In this document: positions 40,611 through 47,825 of the stretch, piece by piece
How positions within the stretch are numbered: the stretch's first letter is position 1
Layout of the letters: each line of letters begins with the position of its first letter
From: Nitrospirota bacterium
Lineage (GTDB): Bacteria; Nitrospirota; Nitrospiria; Nitrospirales; Nitrospiraceae
DNA length: 64,000 bases
Assembly: GCA_016219645.1 (NCBI GenBank)
Contig: JACRLR010000030.1
Location: 1-64,000 of the forward strand
Direction: 5' to 3'
The notes under the pieces: model-generated
What the model was told of the DNA's origin: nothing
Database searches by the model: none
The model's input: only the letters and a program-made list of their open reading frames with translations
Translations under genes and position numbers: made by a program

Positions 40611-41150
40611 ATGAACTACTGCAGCGCTTGCGGTGCTCCGGTTACGAAGAAGGTTCCCGAAGGGGACAACTTGCCCCGGTTCGTCTGCGACACCTGCCAG
40701 GCTATTCATTACCACAATCCCAAGATTGTCGCAGGCTGTATTCCGGAGTGGAATGGTGACATTCTCCTTTGCCGCCGCGCGATCGATCCCAAATTGGGTC
40801 TCTGGACCTTCCCTGCCGGCTTCATGGAAATCGGCGAGAGCATTGATCAAGCGGCAGCGCGTGAAACCTTGGAGGAAGCGCGGGCTCAGGTTGAGCGTAT
40901 CTCCCTCTTTGCAGTCCTGAGCCTTCCACACATTGGCCAGGCCTATCTGGTATTTCGAGGGCCGATGAGTTCTCCGGATTTCGGAGCTGGTGAGGAAAGC
41001 CTCGAAGTGCAGCTCTTCTCTCTCAATACCATTCCCTGGGACCAGATCGCGTTCCCTGTGGTCAAGGATGTCTTGCGTCGCTATGTCGAGGATGTGACGC
41101 GGGGCAAGTTCCAGGTGCATGTGGCGAGCCTGCAGGACCGACTCTGCTAG
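40611..41150 (+). CDS. Nudix hydrolase with zinc ribbon
   Basis: A 179-residue protein. It has an N-terminal zinc ribbon (YCSACGAPV and FVCDTCQAIHYHNP) and a Nudix domain with the box GFMEIGESIDQAAARETLEE. The layout resembles NADH-pyrophosphatase-type and related nucleotide-sugar hydrolases, but the NudC-specific tail is not obvious. The substrate is probably a nucleoside diphosphate linked to another group. ATG 40611 is at the ribbon start. The stop is followed 6 nt later by a half copy of the dispersed palindromic element. Confidence 0.88.
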   Translation: MNYCSACGAPVTKKVPEGDNLPRFVCDTCQAIHYHNPKIVAGCIPEWNGDILLCRRAIDPKLGLWTFPAGFMEIGESIDQAAARETLEEARAQVERISLFAVLSLPHIGQAYLVFRGPMSSPDFGAGEESLEVQLFSLNTIPWDQIAFPVVKDVLRRYVEDVTRGKFQVHVASLQDRLC

Positions 41151-41156
41151 TTGAGC

Positions 41157-41270
41157 GCAGGATGCTGAAAGGCTATGGCAACCTGTGAGACGAGCGGGAA
41201 AGGCGCGACTGACCAGGTCAAGAGATTCCATGTTATTCTTGTCGCGCCTGTCTCGCTCGTCCCGCCTTTC
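41157..41270 (+). repeat. Half copy F of the palindromic element joined to a GCGAGAC hairpin
   Basis: GCAGGATGCTGAAA (41157-41170) is the left end of the dispersed element, but no right end follows. Instead there is a hairpin with arms GAGACGAGCGGGAAAGGCGC and the region GTCGCGCCTGTCTCGCTCGT, matching at about 20 of 23 positions. This second part is related to 14069-14212. Confidence 0.7.
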
Positions 41271-41282
41271 GCGCGTATTCTG

Positions 41283-41597
41283 TCAGTTGAGGGTTGGAAT
41301 TGTGAGAAGAGGCAGGCTGTTGCCTTCGCCACCATGGAGAAAGCGGAACCCATCAGATTCAGAGTAGTCGACTGTGACCCCTTCCATCCGCGGCGTACTC
41401 AGCCGATCCACCGTAATCGTGAGGCCATCGACTTCCTGAACCAGGTCGTCAGGTTGGGCGGCTGCTTCTAACGTAATACTGAAGCTGAGGCGTGAATGAT
41501 CTACGTCCCGCACGGAAATCCGGACGACCGGATCCTCAGGGTGGTTGACTTGAATCGCTTTCAGCTTTGCAATGGCTGCAACGGTGACTGAAATCAT
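41283..41597 (-). CDS. IscA/HesB-like domain protein lacking the cysteines
   Basis: A 104-residue protein with the overall IscA/HesB fold pattern: SVTVAAIAKLKAIQ, PVVRISVRDVDHSRLSFSIT, DDLVQEVDGLTITVDRLS and EGVTVDYSESDGFRF. True A-type Fe-S carriers have Cys in the GGCSG and CGCG loops, and none are present here. It may be a degenerate carrier or a protein-binding relative. Its start overlaps the stop of the RelE-like toxin gene by 4 nt, so it is the third gene of a minus-strand unit (antitoxin, toxin, IscA-like). Confidence 0.72.
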   Translation of the reverse strand: MISVTVAAIAKLKAIQVNHPEDPVVRISVRDVDHSRLSFSITLEAAAQPDDLVQEVDGLTITVDRLSTPRMEGVTVDYSESDGFRFLHGGEGNSLPLLTIPTLN

Positions 41598-41857
41598 GAA
41601 CGGAGCTCTCTCTGGCGAATGAAGCCGTGAATATCGACCAGATGATCGTTTCGGTCAATGGAATAAAAAATCCGCCAGTCTTCGACCGCATATTTAGAAA
41701 GGCCCGGAAGATCCGGTGCAATCGGTTCGTGGCGTAAGTTATCTATGTTGGAGGCGATCCATTTGGTCTTGTCCAGAAGCCGCTGTGCCAGAGAAAGCTC
41801 AAGGTGTCCAAGATCCTTGAGGACGGTCGGGCGGTAGGCAAGCCGGTACCAGGCCAT
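41594..41857 (-). CDS. RelE/ParE-family toxin
   Basis: An 87-residue protein with the RelE/ParE layout: WYRLAYRPTVLKDLGHL, then APDLPGLSKYAVEDWRIFYS, ending VDIHGFIRQRELRS. The conserved YR(V/I)xYxI-type strand is present as WRIFYSIDRN, along with basic C-terminal residues. Family members inhibit translation by cutting mRNA at the ribosome or poison gyrase. The gene directly preceding it on the same strand, 7 nt away, is a small protein of antitoxin size, as expected for a type II module. Confidence 0.82.
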   Translation of the reverse strand: MAWYRLAYRPTVLKDLGHLELSLAQRLLDKTKWIASNIDNLRHEPIAPDLPGLSKYAVEDWRIFYSIDRNDHLVDIHGFIRQRELRS

Positions 41858-41864
41858 GTCGTCC

Positions 41865-42068
41865 TTACCAGCGGAGGCCGAGTTGATTCGCTATGTCTTC
41901 GCCGGATAATCTTTCCCTACTGGAGAGCGCCTCTTTCAATCGAGCGCGCAGGCCATCGCCAAGTTGCAGTCCAAGGTCGGGATCGCCCAGGAGTTCGCGC
42001 AGGCGATCGTCGACAATCCCATGTACGAGCGCTTTCAGTTGTTCCTGGGAAAGTCGGGAGAGATCCAT
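41865..42068 (-). CDS. Probable antitoxin partner of the RelE-like toxin
   Basis: A 67-residue, acidic, helical protein (MDLSRLSQEQLKALVHGIVD, then DRLRELLGDPDLGLQLGDGL, ending GEDIANQLGLRW). Its size, position 7 nt upstream of the toxin and same strand support an antitoxin. A typical DNA-binding motif (ribbon-helix-helix or Phd/YefM) is not evident. ATG 42068 is chosen because longer versions have no motif; no good ribosome site is seen. Confidence 0.65.
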   Translation of the reverse strand: MDLSRLSQEQLKALVHGIVDDRLRELLGDPDLGLQLGDGLRARLKEALSSRERLSGEDIANQLGLRW

Positions 42069-42180
42069 ACAGTGGAGGATACGGAGACTGGTGCCCAAAT
42101 GCAACCCGAAGACTATTGAGAAAATCCGCCAGCTTTCTGGAAGATTGCTCAACCTTAACCTCAACCTTAGCCTGCCTCGC

Positions 42181-42507
42181 CTATTGCGGGCCGGTCTTCG
42201 GTTGGAGCTGTTGGATAATCCGGTCTAGCCGGTCTTGATGCGGGGGAGCTACTGTCAGAAACTCAAGGCCAATGCCGGAAGCTCCGGACCAGCGGACTGC
42301 GGCGTTAGAAATCAAGATAGGGGTGGCTTCTCCTGGGACATGTAACTGCACGGTCAGCTGCATGCCGGTAAATGGGTGGATCATACTGTCTACGTTGCAC
42401 CCCTTGACAGAAAGGTTTCGAATGGATCCCGAATGGCGGAACTGGTCCTTGTGCACCAAGGTGCTGGAGAGCGACACTGAGAATCGTGGATACTTTCTGG
42501 TGACCAT
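42181..42507 (-). CDS. PilZ-domain protein with intact c-di-GMP motifs
   Basis: A 108-residue single-domain PilZ protein. The c-di-GMP-binding RxxxR (RKYPR, residues 4-8) and NxSxxG (NLSVKG) motifs are both present. The barrel strand AAVRWSGASGIGLEFLTV is typical. It probably senses c-di-GMP and acts through a partner. It is the downstream member of two tandem PilZ genes on the minus strand, 20 nt after the other. Confidence 0.85.
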   Translation of the reverse strand: MVTRKYPRFSVSLSSTLVHKDQFRHSGSIRNLSVKGCNVDSMIHPFTGMQLTVQLHVPGEATPILISNAAVRWSGASGIGLEFLTVAPPHQDRLDRIIQQLQPKTGPQ

Positions 42508-42527
42508 GGCCGTACTGTGTCGGGTCC

Positions 42528-42845
42528 CTATGAGGCGATGTTGACTTGAGTTCCCAGGAATTGCTCCAGGCGCGCCCGCTCCAGCTCCTGCATCTCAAGA
42601 AATTCTATCCCAAACTCTAGCTCCATGATCCACCGGACTGTGGCGGCTCGAATGACAATGGGATCAGTCCGGTCCGGAACCTTGAGCTGCACTGAGAGCA
42701 GGGCGCCCTTGTCTACGGCAAGGGCGCTGACGATTTTACAACCACCAATCCCGAGGTTGTAGACGATACCTATCCCAGTATGATCGCCTCCGAATATCGC
42801 AGGAAATTCCACCTGATAGCGAGCATGCTTCCTCGGTTTAGTCAT
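42528..42845 (-). CDS. PilZ-domain protein with variant second motif
   Basis: A 105-residue PilZ protein. RxxxR is intact (RKHAR), but the second motif reads NLGIGG, with Gly where the conserved Ser normally contacts c-di-GMP. The strand AATVRWIMELEFGIEFLEM matches its neighbour. It may bind c-di-GMP weakly or act as a partner of the adjacent intact PilZ protein. It is the upstream gene of the pair, divergent from mutY. Confidence 0.82.
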   Translation of the reverse strand: MTKPRKHARYQVEFPAIFGGDHTGIGIVYNLGIGGCKIVSALAVDKGALLSVQLKVPDRTDPIVIRAATVRWIMELEFGIEFLEMQELERARLEQFLGTQVNIAS

Positions 42846-43052
42846 GGAGGCGCCTCAAAAGGCTCTGGATCTACATAGGCTTTGCTGCTGGCTCCTGCTG
42901 ATACAACCTCTGTCTCAGGAAAGACTAATCGGTGAGGGGGAGGTTGTCAAAGAAATAGAGACCTTTGGAAGTGTCTTGTGCCCAGACGTCAATCATGGCA
43001 TTTGATTTTCGCTCGATGCACTTTTAGAATACCACCATTGGATTCACGTCGA

Positions 43053-43805
43053 ATGCCCACCCTTTCAGGCTCCCGAACAGCCTCTCAGAGGAAGAAGAAC
43101 AACCGGACGAAGTCCCATGGACTCGACCCCTCACAGAAGCGCCGTTTTCAGACCAGGCTGCTCAAGTGGTACAAGAAATATGGACGCGATCTGCCTTGGC
43201 GAAATACATCCGACCCCTATCACATTCTGGTCTCTGAAGTAATGTTGCAACAGACTCAGGTCGATCGGGTGATTCCGAAGTACCATGAGTTTATAGACCG
43301 CTACCCAAGTTTTGAAGAGTTGGCCGGTGCGCCGGTCTCGGATGTAAGAAAAACCTGGTACCCACTTGGCTACAACATTCGGCCCGAACGGTTACATAGT
43401 ATCGCATGCGAGACCATGGAGCGGTATGGAGGCCGTCTTCCGAGCGCAGCGGAGGAATTGCTGTCTTTCAAGGGAATCGGACGGTATACGGCCGGCGCGA
43501 TTCGGTCATTTGCGTTCAACGAAGATGCGCCGATTCTGGATACGAACGTCATTCGCGTCCTGCATCGAGTGTTTCTGGCTAAAGGCGATCCCAAGACTCA
43601 AAAGCCGAAGCTCTGGCAATTGTCGGAATCGTTAATCCCGCGGGGAAAGGGCTATGACTTTAATCAGGCGATTATGGACTTCGGGGCAACCTGCTGTACG
43701 GCACGAACCCCGTCCTGTCAGCAGTGTCCCATGAAATCTTTTTGTAAGACCTACCCCTTCGATCAGAAGTCGCGCAGAGCGAAGGTGCGGCATGAAGGTC
43801 ATTGA
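43053..43805 (+). CDS. mutY: A/G-specific adenine glycosylase, catalytic part only
   Basis: About 250 residues. It has the helix-hairpin-helix glycosylase core of MutY: GRDLPWRNTSDPYHILVSEV with the catalytic Glu in SEVMLQQTQV, LLSFKGIGRYTAGAIRSFAF for the HhH-GPD motif, and the catalytic Asp in ILDTNVIRVLHR. The [4Fe-4S] cluster cysteines are CTARTPSCQQCPMKSFC (CX6CX2CX5C). Standard MutY is about 350 residues with a C-terminal MutT-like domain that reads 8-oxoguanine; here the protein ends just after the cluster. A separate mutT overlaps its end by 14 nt. Start uncertain: GTG 42978 gives 275 residues. Confidence 0.87.
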   Translation: MPTLSGSRTASQRKKNNRTKSHGLDPSQKRRFQTRLLKWYKKYGRDLPWRNTSDPYHILVSEVMLQQTQVDRVIPKYHEFIDRYPSFEELAGAPVSDVRKTWYPLGYNIRPERLHSIACETMERYGGRLPSAAEELLSFKGIGRYTAGAIRSFAFNEDAPILDTNVIRVLHRVFLAKGDPKTQKPKLWQLSESLIPRGKGYDFNQAIMDFGATCCTARTPSCQQCPMKSFCKTYPFDQKSRRAKVRHEGH

Positions 43806-44196
43806 AGTCGCTGCCGGTCTTGTCCATCGTGAGGGCCGTTACTTGATCGCTCGACGAGGCCCCGGCGTGCATTTGGCAGGTTTCTGGGAGTTTCCCGGCG
43901 GGAAGCGCGAGCCGGACGAAACCCTGGAAGCATGTCTCCGGCGGGAGTTATTCGAGGAGCTGGGAATTCAAATCGACATGCCGATACCATTTCAAGTTAT
44001 TCGACATGAGTATCAGGAGAAAATTGTGGAGTTGCATTTCTTCCTTTGTCGGATTGAAGCCGGACAGGCAACCGCAATCGACTGCGCGGAAATTCGATGG
44101 GTCTGGCCGCACGAGTTGGGGGATTTTGAATTTCCACCAGCCGACCGCCCTATTATTGAGGCTTTGAGGCGAGAAAATTTGGGACAACCTCTATGA
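43792..44196 (+). CDS. mutT: MutT-like Nudix hydrolase (8-oxo-dGTPase type)
   Basis: A 134-residue Nudix protein: KVIEVAAGLVHREGRYLIAR, the Nudix box GGKREPDETLEACLRRELFE, EELGIQ and IRWVWPHELGDFEFPPADRP. It resembles MutT, which removes 8-oxo-dGTP from the nucleotide pool. Its ATG lies inside the 3' end of mutY (14-nt overlap), and its stop overlaps the next gene by 4 nt. It may work on free nucleotides, or supply in trans the lesion-reading role of the MutY C-domain. The latter is inference from the missing domain. Confidence 0.88.
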   Translation: MKVIEVAAGLVHREGRYLIARRGPGVHLAGFWEFPGGKREPDETLEACLRRELFEELGIQIDMPIPFQVIRHEYQEKIVELHFFLCRIEAGQATAIDCAEIRWVWPHELGDFEFPPADRPIIEALRRENLGQPL

Positions 44197-44909
44197 AGGT
44201 CGTGCTTGATATCGAGACTATTCAAGCGCCTCGTGATGAGTGGGCGCGATTGGTGGGGAAAGTTCCGTCAGGCGACGAGCCAGAACAGTCAGGCGAACGT
44301 CACGATTTGTTTACGGTGGGAGCAGCCGAAGCTCAACGGCAGGCTGAGGATGAACAATATGCCAAGTCGGCCTTCGATGGCACGTTCAGTCGGATCGTCT
44401 GTATCGGCCTGTTGGAATTTTCTGACCAGCTCGAGCCGCGTGGGGCAGTGGCCTGGTATGGAGGGGACGAGCGAGAGTTATTGCGGCAGTTCTGGGTACG
44501 TTTAGCTCAGAACCGTCCATCGCTCTTCATCACCCATAATGGTCTGGGCTTCGATTTGCCGTTCATCAAGAAGCGGTCGATGGTCCATCAGGTCAAGCCG
44601 AGTCAGGACATCAATCTTGCCAAGTTTCGTTCTGAACCGGTCTACGACACGATGGCCATTTGGAGCAATTGGGATACGCGCGGGTGGGTGAAACTCGACG
44701 TGCTGGCGCGGGCGTTGAACGTGGAAACGAAATCGGGCAGCGGGTCTCAGGTGGCTGAAATGTGGGGGGCAGGACGGGGGCTTGAGTTGGCTCGGTACTG
44801 CTTACAGGATACGTATGTGACCTATGCCTGTTATTGCCGGATGAATTTTCGTCAGCCCCTATCGAGTGAAGTGGTGTTGTTGCAGCCGGAATTATTGAAT
44901 GTCGGCTGA
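44193..44909 (+). CDS. Predicted 3'-5' exonuclease, PolB-exonuclease-like
   Basis: A 238-residue DnaQ/RNase-H-fold protein. Exo I is KVVLDIETIQ (DxE), Exo II ITHNGLGFDLPFIKKRS, and Exo III YCLQDTYVTYACY with the final Asp. It resembles the family annotated as exonucleases related to the proofreading domain of family B polymerases. It overlaps mutT by 4 nt (ATGA), giving a mutY-mutT-exonuclease translational unit suited to oxidative DNA damage repair. Confidence 0.82.
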   Translation: MKVVLDIETIQAPRDEWARLVGKVPSGDEPEQSGERHDLFTVGAAEAQRQAEDEQYAKSAFDGTFSRIVCIGLLEFSDQLEPRGAVAWYGGDERELLRQFWVRLAQNRPSLFITHNGLGFDLPFIKKRSMVHQVKPSQDINLAKFRSEPVYDTMAIWSNWDTRGWVKLDVLARALNVETKSGSGSQVAEMWGAGRGLELARYCLQDTYVTYACYCRMNFRQPLSSEVVLLQPELLNVG

Positions 44910-44915
44910 GGCAGA

Positions 44916-45845
44916 CTAGCGACTTTGTATGGCTTGAGCCGCAGGCTTCTTAGGCGTTGGTTTGGAATACACCTTCATCGACCTCATTGCCTGAATCTCT
45001 TCGTCGCGGTTGCGCAATTCTCGCTTCATCCATTCCGATTCCTTCCGAAGCATCATGATCTCAGTATCTTTCTTGTAGAGCGCTTCGTTTGCCTTCTTTA
45101 ATTCATTGAGCTTTTGACCCATAAAGTCATCCTGCCCCGATCCTTGCTCGATACTGGCAGAGATGGTCTCTGGCTTCTCAGAAACGGCAGCAACCGTAGA
45201 AGTAGTTGGAGCGAGGGGTGTAGATTTTACGAGCGGCATGGCGGCGGGCATCGGTGCCGTGGCCAATGCCTGATAGTCTATGACCATCGTGACGGCGTCT
45301 GCTGCGCCATCGGCGGCAAAGGCTGGAGCCGGTTCGGTGTGTGCAGCCGTCCCGGGCATGAAATCCGTTGGCATGGCACCTTTCCCGATGGTCAAGAAGA
45401 GCGATCCCTTCTGCACATATAGACTGCCCGTGGTGGGCTCAGAGCCTGACCCTGCCGATGAGGATACGCGGAACCAAACAAGCTGTTCAGGTTTCGCCTT
45501 TGCTAAGCCTTGCGCGAGCAGGGGAGAAAGAAACTCGGCATCCTCATCGCTGAAAATTCTCATCGGCTTGCTGCCACCAACGGACATTCTCGAAGATCCG
45601 TTCATGCCGTCATTGCCATAAATTCCCTTTACGATTTTTGCCATGGTCACCTGATCGATTACAGCCGGATGGCTGGCTTCAAAGGAGAAGTCACTCACGT
45701 CTTCCAGGTAGACACCGCCCTTCGCAGTATTGGTGAGTTTTGTTCCGCCAGCACAGCCGCTGATGATCAGGGCGCATGCGGCGATCCCCATAAGACTCTG
45801 CATGATAGGGTTTTGCATCTTCGATAGAATGAGATAGCGTTTCAT
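44916..45845 (-). CDS. Lipoprotein with C-terminal coiled coil
   Basis: A 309-residue protein. The signal peptide ends in a clear lipobox (ACALIISGC). The N-terminal half (GGVYLEDVSDFSFEASHPAV, with PMRIFSDEDAEFLSPLLAQG) resembles no family I can name. The centre is Ala/Pro-rich. A coiled coil follows (LNELKKANEALYKKDTEIMM and on to RNRDEEIQAM), with a basic proline tail. It is likely an envelope structural or assembly protein. ATG 45845 has an excellent GGAGGAGAG site. A tiny membrane protein gene lies upstream on the same strand. Confidence 0.75.
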   Translation of the reverse strand: MKRYLILSKMQNPIMQSLMGIAACALIISGCAGGTKLTNTAKGGVYLEDVSDFSFEASHPAVIDQVTMAKIVKGIYGNDGMNGSSRMSVGGSKPMRIFSDEDAEFLSPLLAQGLAKAKPEQLVWFRVSSSAGSGSEPTTGSLYVQKGSLFLTIGKGAMPTDFMPGTAAHTEPAPAFAADGAADAVTMVIDYQALATAPMPAAMPLVKSTPLAPTTSTVAAVSEKPETISASIEQGSGQDDFMGQKLNELKKANEALYKKDTEIMMLRKESEWMKRELRNRDEEIQAMRSMKVYSKPTPKKPAAQAIQSR

Positions 45846-45918
45846 GGCGACTCTCCTCCTTGAGACAGAGGGTGTGTGATTGTTCATGCGAGAGTCAGGG
45901 TTGGTGTGCCATCGGGGA

Positions 45919-46056
45919 CTACCAGATTCCGAGGCCCATCAGTGCCATGCTCAGTGCGAGCCATCCAAAAAGTCCCATTGCAATACGAGTTTCCAGGCTC
46001 AAAGAGTTATCGGTCTCGGTTTTCTCTTTCATTCCGTGATCTTGATTCTCTGCCAT
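45919..46056 (-). CDS. 45-residue single-pass membrane protein
   Basis: From ATG 46056 it encodes MAENQDHGMKEKTETDNSLS, then LETRIAM and a membrane helix GLFGWLALSMALMGLGIW that runs to the stop. A GGAGA site sits 6 nt upstream. The charged N-terminus plus one C-terminal helix suggests a tail-anchored small protein in the inner membrane. It lies 73 nt upstream of the lipoprotein gene on the same strand and may be co-transcribed. No family is recognised. Confidence 0.65.
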   Translation of the reverse strand: MAENQDHGMKEKTETDNSLSLETRIAMGLFGWLALSMALMGLGIW

Positions 46057-46475
46057 GCCTTATCTCCAGGGAGAATGTCTAGACGGTTACGTATAGGGCC
46101 TAAGCAAAGATTATGCCTCCAGGATAGGTGAAGTGGATTTAGCGAGATCCTAGGAAATTTCAGGAGAAAGGAGAATCGTTATGGAGGGGATTCCCGCAGC
46201 TCTGTTATGGACTAATCAAGAAATCATAGATCATGTACTGTTTCTAAGTTACTGATAATCAAGTAAATAAACGAGTTGTCTGTCGAATCATTTTGTCGAT
46301 TCAGGAGAATGCACTCACCATCCTCTTCTGTCGGTTACCATGTGGATAGGAATGCCACATCGATGCTGAAGCGTGGAGAGACAGAGGTGATCCGAAGACT
46401 GGTTTCGTTCAGAACTGTCCGTTTTAGCAGACAATTCTACAGAAATGATTCTTGGGGAAGGGAGGCACCAACGAT
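46057..46475. other. Intergenic region with a possible tiny leader frame
   Basis: These 419 bases carry no gene I can support. A 24-codon + strand frame (46181-46255, MEGIPAALLWTNQEIIDHVL...) has a strong AAAGGAG site 8 nt ahead but nothing downstream to regulate. The right part, next to the miaB end, is unremarkable and shows no clear terminator. Confidence 0.4.
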
Positions 46476-47825
46476 TCAATGGGCCGGGGGACATTCCGCA
46501 TACAACGTTGTGGAAGAGGCGTCGTAGATTGTGAGGGAAATCATGTCTCCCGGTTGAGAGGCTATTGCACGTTTGTCCCACACGACAGTGATGTTGCCAT
46601 CGGTTTTTCCCATGCCCTGGGTGGAAGACCGCTTGGCATCACCTTCGACCAGGACGGGGACCGTGGTGTTGATATATTCCCGATTGCGTTCGTGGGAGAT
46701 GTTTCGTTGGAGATCGAAGAGCCTGGTGACCCGCTCGGTCTTTACAGGCTCAGCCACATCGTCGGAAAACTTGCGCTCCGCGATTGTGTTCTTTCGCTCG
46801 GAGTATTTGAAGATAAATGCTGAGTGAAACCGAGACTCCTCTACGAGCCGGTAGGTTTCAGCGAAATCCTCATCGCTTTCACCACAGAAGCCGCAAATGA
46901 TGTCGGTGCTGAGGACGATGTCCGATCGCAAGTTGCGGATGCGGTCGACCAAGGCTCGATACTCTTTAGTGGTATAGGTGCGATTCATGAGGTCGAGCAT
47001 GCGGTCGCTGCCCGATTGGAGCGGCAAATGAATCTGTTTGCAAATGTTCGGGTGGGACACGACGGCTTCCAGCAATGAAACCGGAAAGTCCTTGGGGTGC
47101 GGGGAGGTGAATCGCACACGTTTGATACCTGGCACATCAGCGACGGCAGTGATCAATCGCGCAAAGTCCCAGTCGCCTGATCGGTAGGAGTTGACGTTTT
47201 GTCCCAGGAGTGTGATCTGCTTGAATCCTTGGTCCGCAATCCGGCGAGCTTCCTCGACGATTCCTTCTGGATCGCGGGAGCGTTCTCGCCCCCTGGTGTA
47301 GGGGACCACACAGAAACTGCAGAAGTTATCGCAGCCTCGCATGACGGCGATCCAGGCATTTACCCCGTCGTTTCGGTCGGGAACGATGTCGTGGTACGTT
47401 TCATATTCCGACAGGTCGACCGCGAGGCCTTTCTTATCCAGCCCTTCCTCTTGGGCGAGCATCGCGTCGCGGATCAAATTCGGCAGCTGGCGGTAGGCAT
47501 CCGGGCCGACGAGCACATCGACCAGTGGCTGAACGTCTGTAAGCTCTTCTTTCAGGTTTTGCGCCATACAACCAAGGACGCCTACGACTAAGGGGCGTTG
47601 GCGCTTGAGTTTTTTGAGTTCCGATAGGTGTTTATAGACTTTGTTGTGGGCATTTTCGCGAATTGCGCAGGTATTCATTAGAATCACATCTGCGCGCTCC
47701 CGCTCGTCGGTGAATACAAACCCATCCTGCTTCATCAACGAGCGAACGAGTTCCGAGTCGTACTCGTTCATCTGGCAGCCGAAGGTCTCGAGATGCACGT
47801 GAGCCGTAGTAGGTTTGGCGTTCAT
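46476..47825 (-). CDS. miaB: tRNA i6A37 methylthiotransferase
   Basis: A 449-residue methylthiotransferase. It has the UPF0004 domain (VHLETFGCQMNEYDSELVRS, VILMNTCAIRENA, VVGVLGCMAQ) with three cluster Cys, and a radical SAM core (CDNFCSFCVVPYTRGRERSR). A TRAM domain follows (TVPVLVEGDAKRSSTQGMGK). It adds a methylthio group to i6A at tRNA position 37. ATG 47825 overlaps the stop of mtaB (ATGA), so the two tRNA-37 methylthiotransferases are translationally coupled. Confidence 0.94.
   Translation of the reverse strand: MNAKPTTAHVHLETFGCQMNEYDSELVRSLMKQDGFVFTDERERADVILMNTCAIRENAHNKVYKHLSELKKLKRQRPLVVGVLGCMAQNLKEELTDVQPLVDVLVGPDAYRQLPNLIRDAMLAQEEGLDKKGLAVDLSEYETYHDIVPDRNDGVNAWIAVMRGCDNFCSFCVVPYTRGRERSRDPEGIVEEARRIADQGFKQITLLGQNVNSYRSGDWDFARLITAVADVPGIKRVRFTSPHPKDFPVSLLEAVVSHPNICKQIHLPLQSGSDRMLDLMNRTYTTKEYRALVDRIRNLRSDIVLSTDIICGFCGESDEDFAETYRLVEESRFHSAFIFKYSERKNTIAERKFSDDVAEPVKTERVTRLFDLQRNISHERNREYINTTVPVLVEGDAKRSSTQGMGKTDGNITVVWDKRAIASQPGDMISLTIYDASSTTLYAECPPAH

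Noticed and set aside
46181-46255. 24-codon frame with a strong ribosome site
   Set aside because: It could be a leader peptide, but no gene follows on that strand to regulate. It is mentioned only as part of the gap.
46276-46527. 83-codon + strand frame next to the miaB end
   Set aside because: It overlaps the miaB 3' end and has Ser/Arg-rich, non-protein-like composition.
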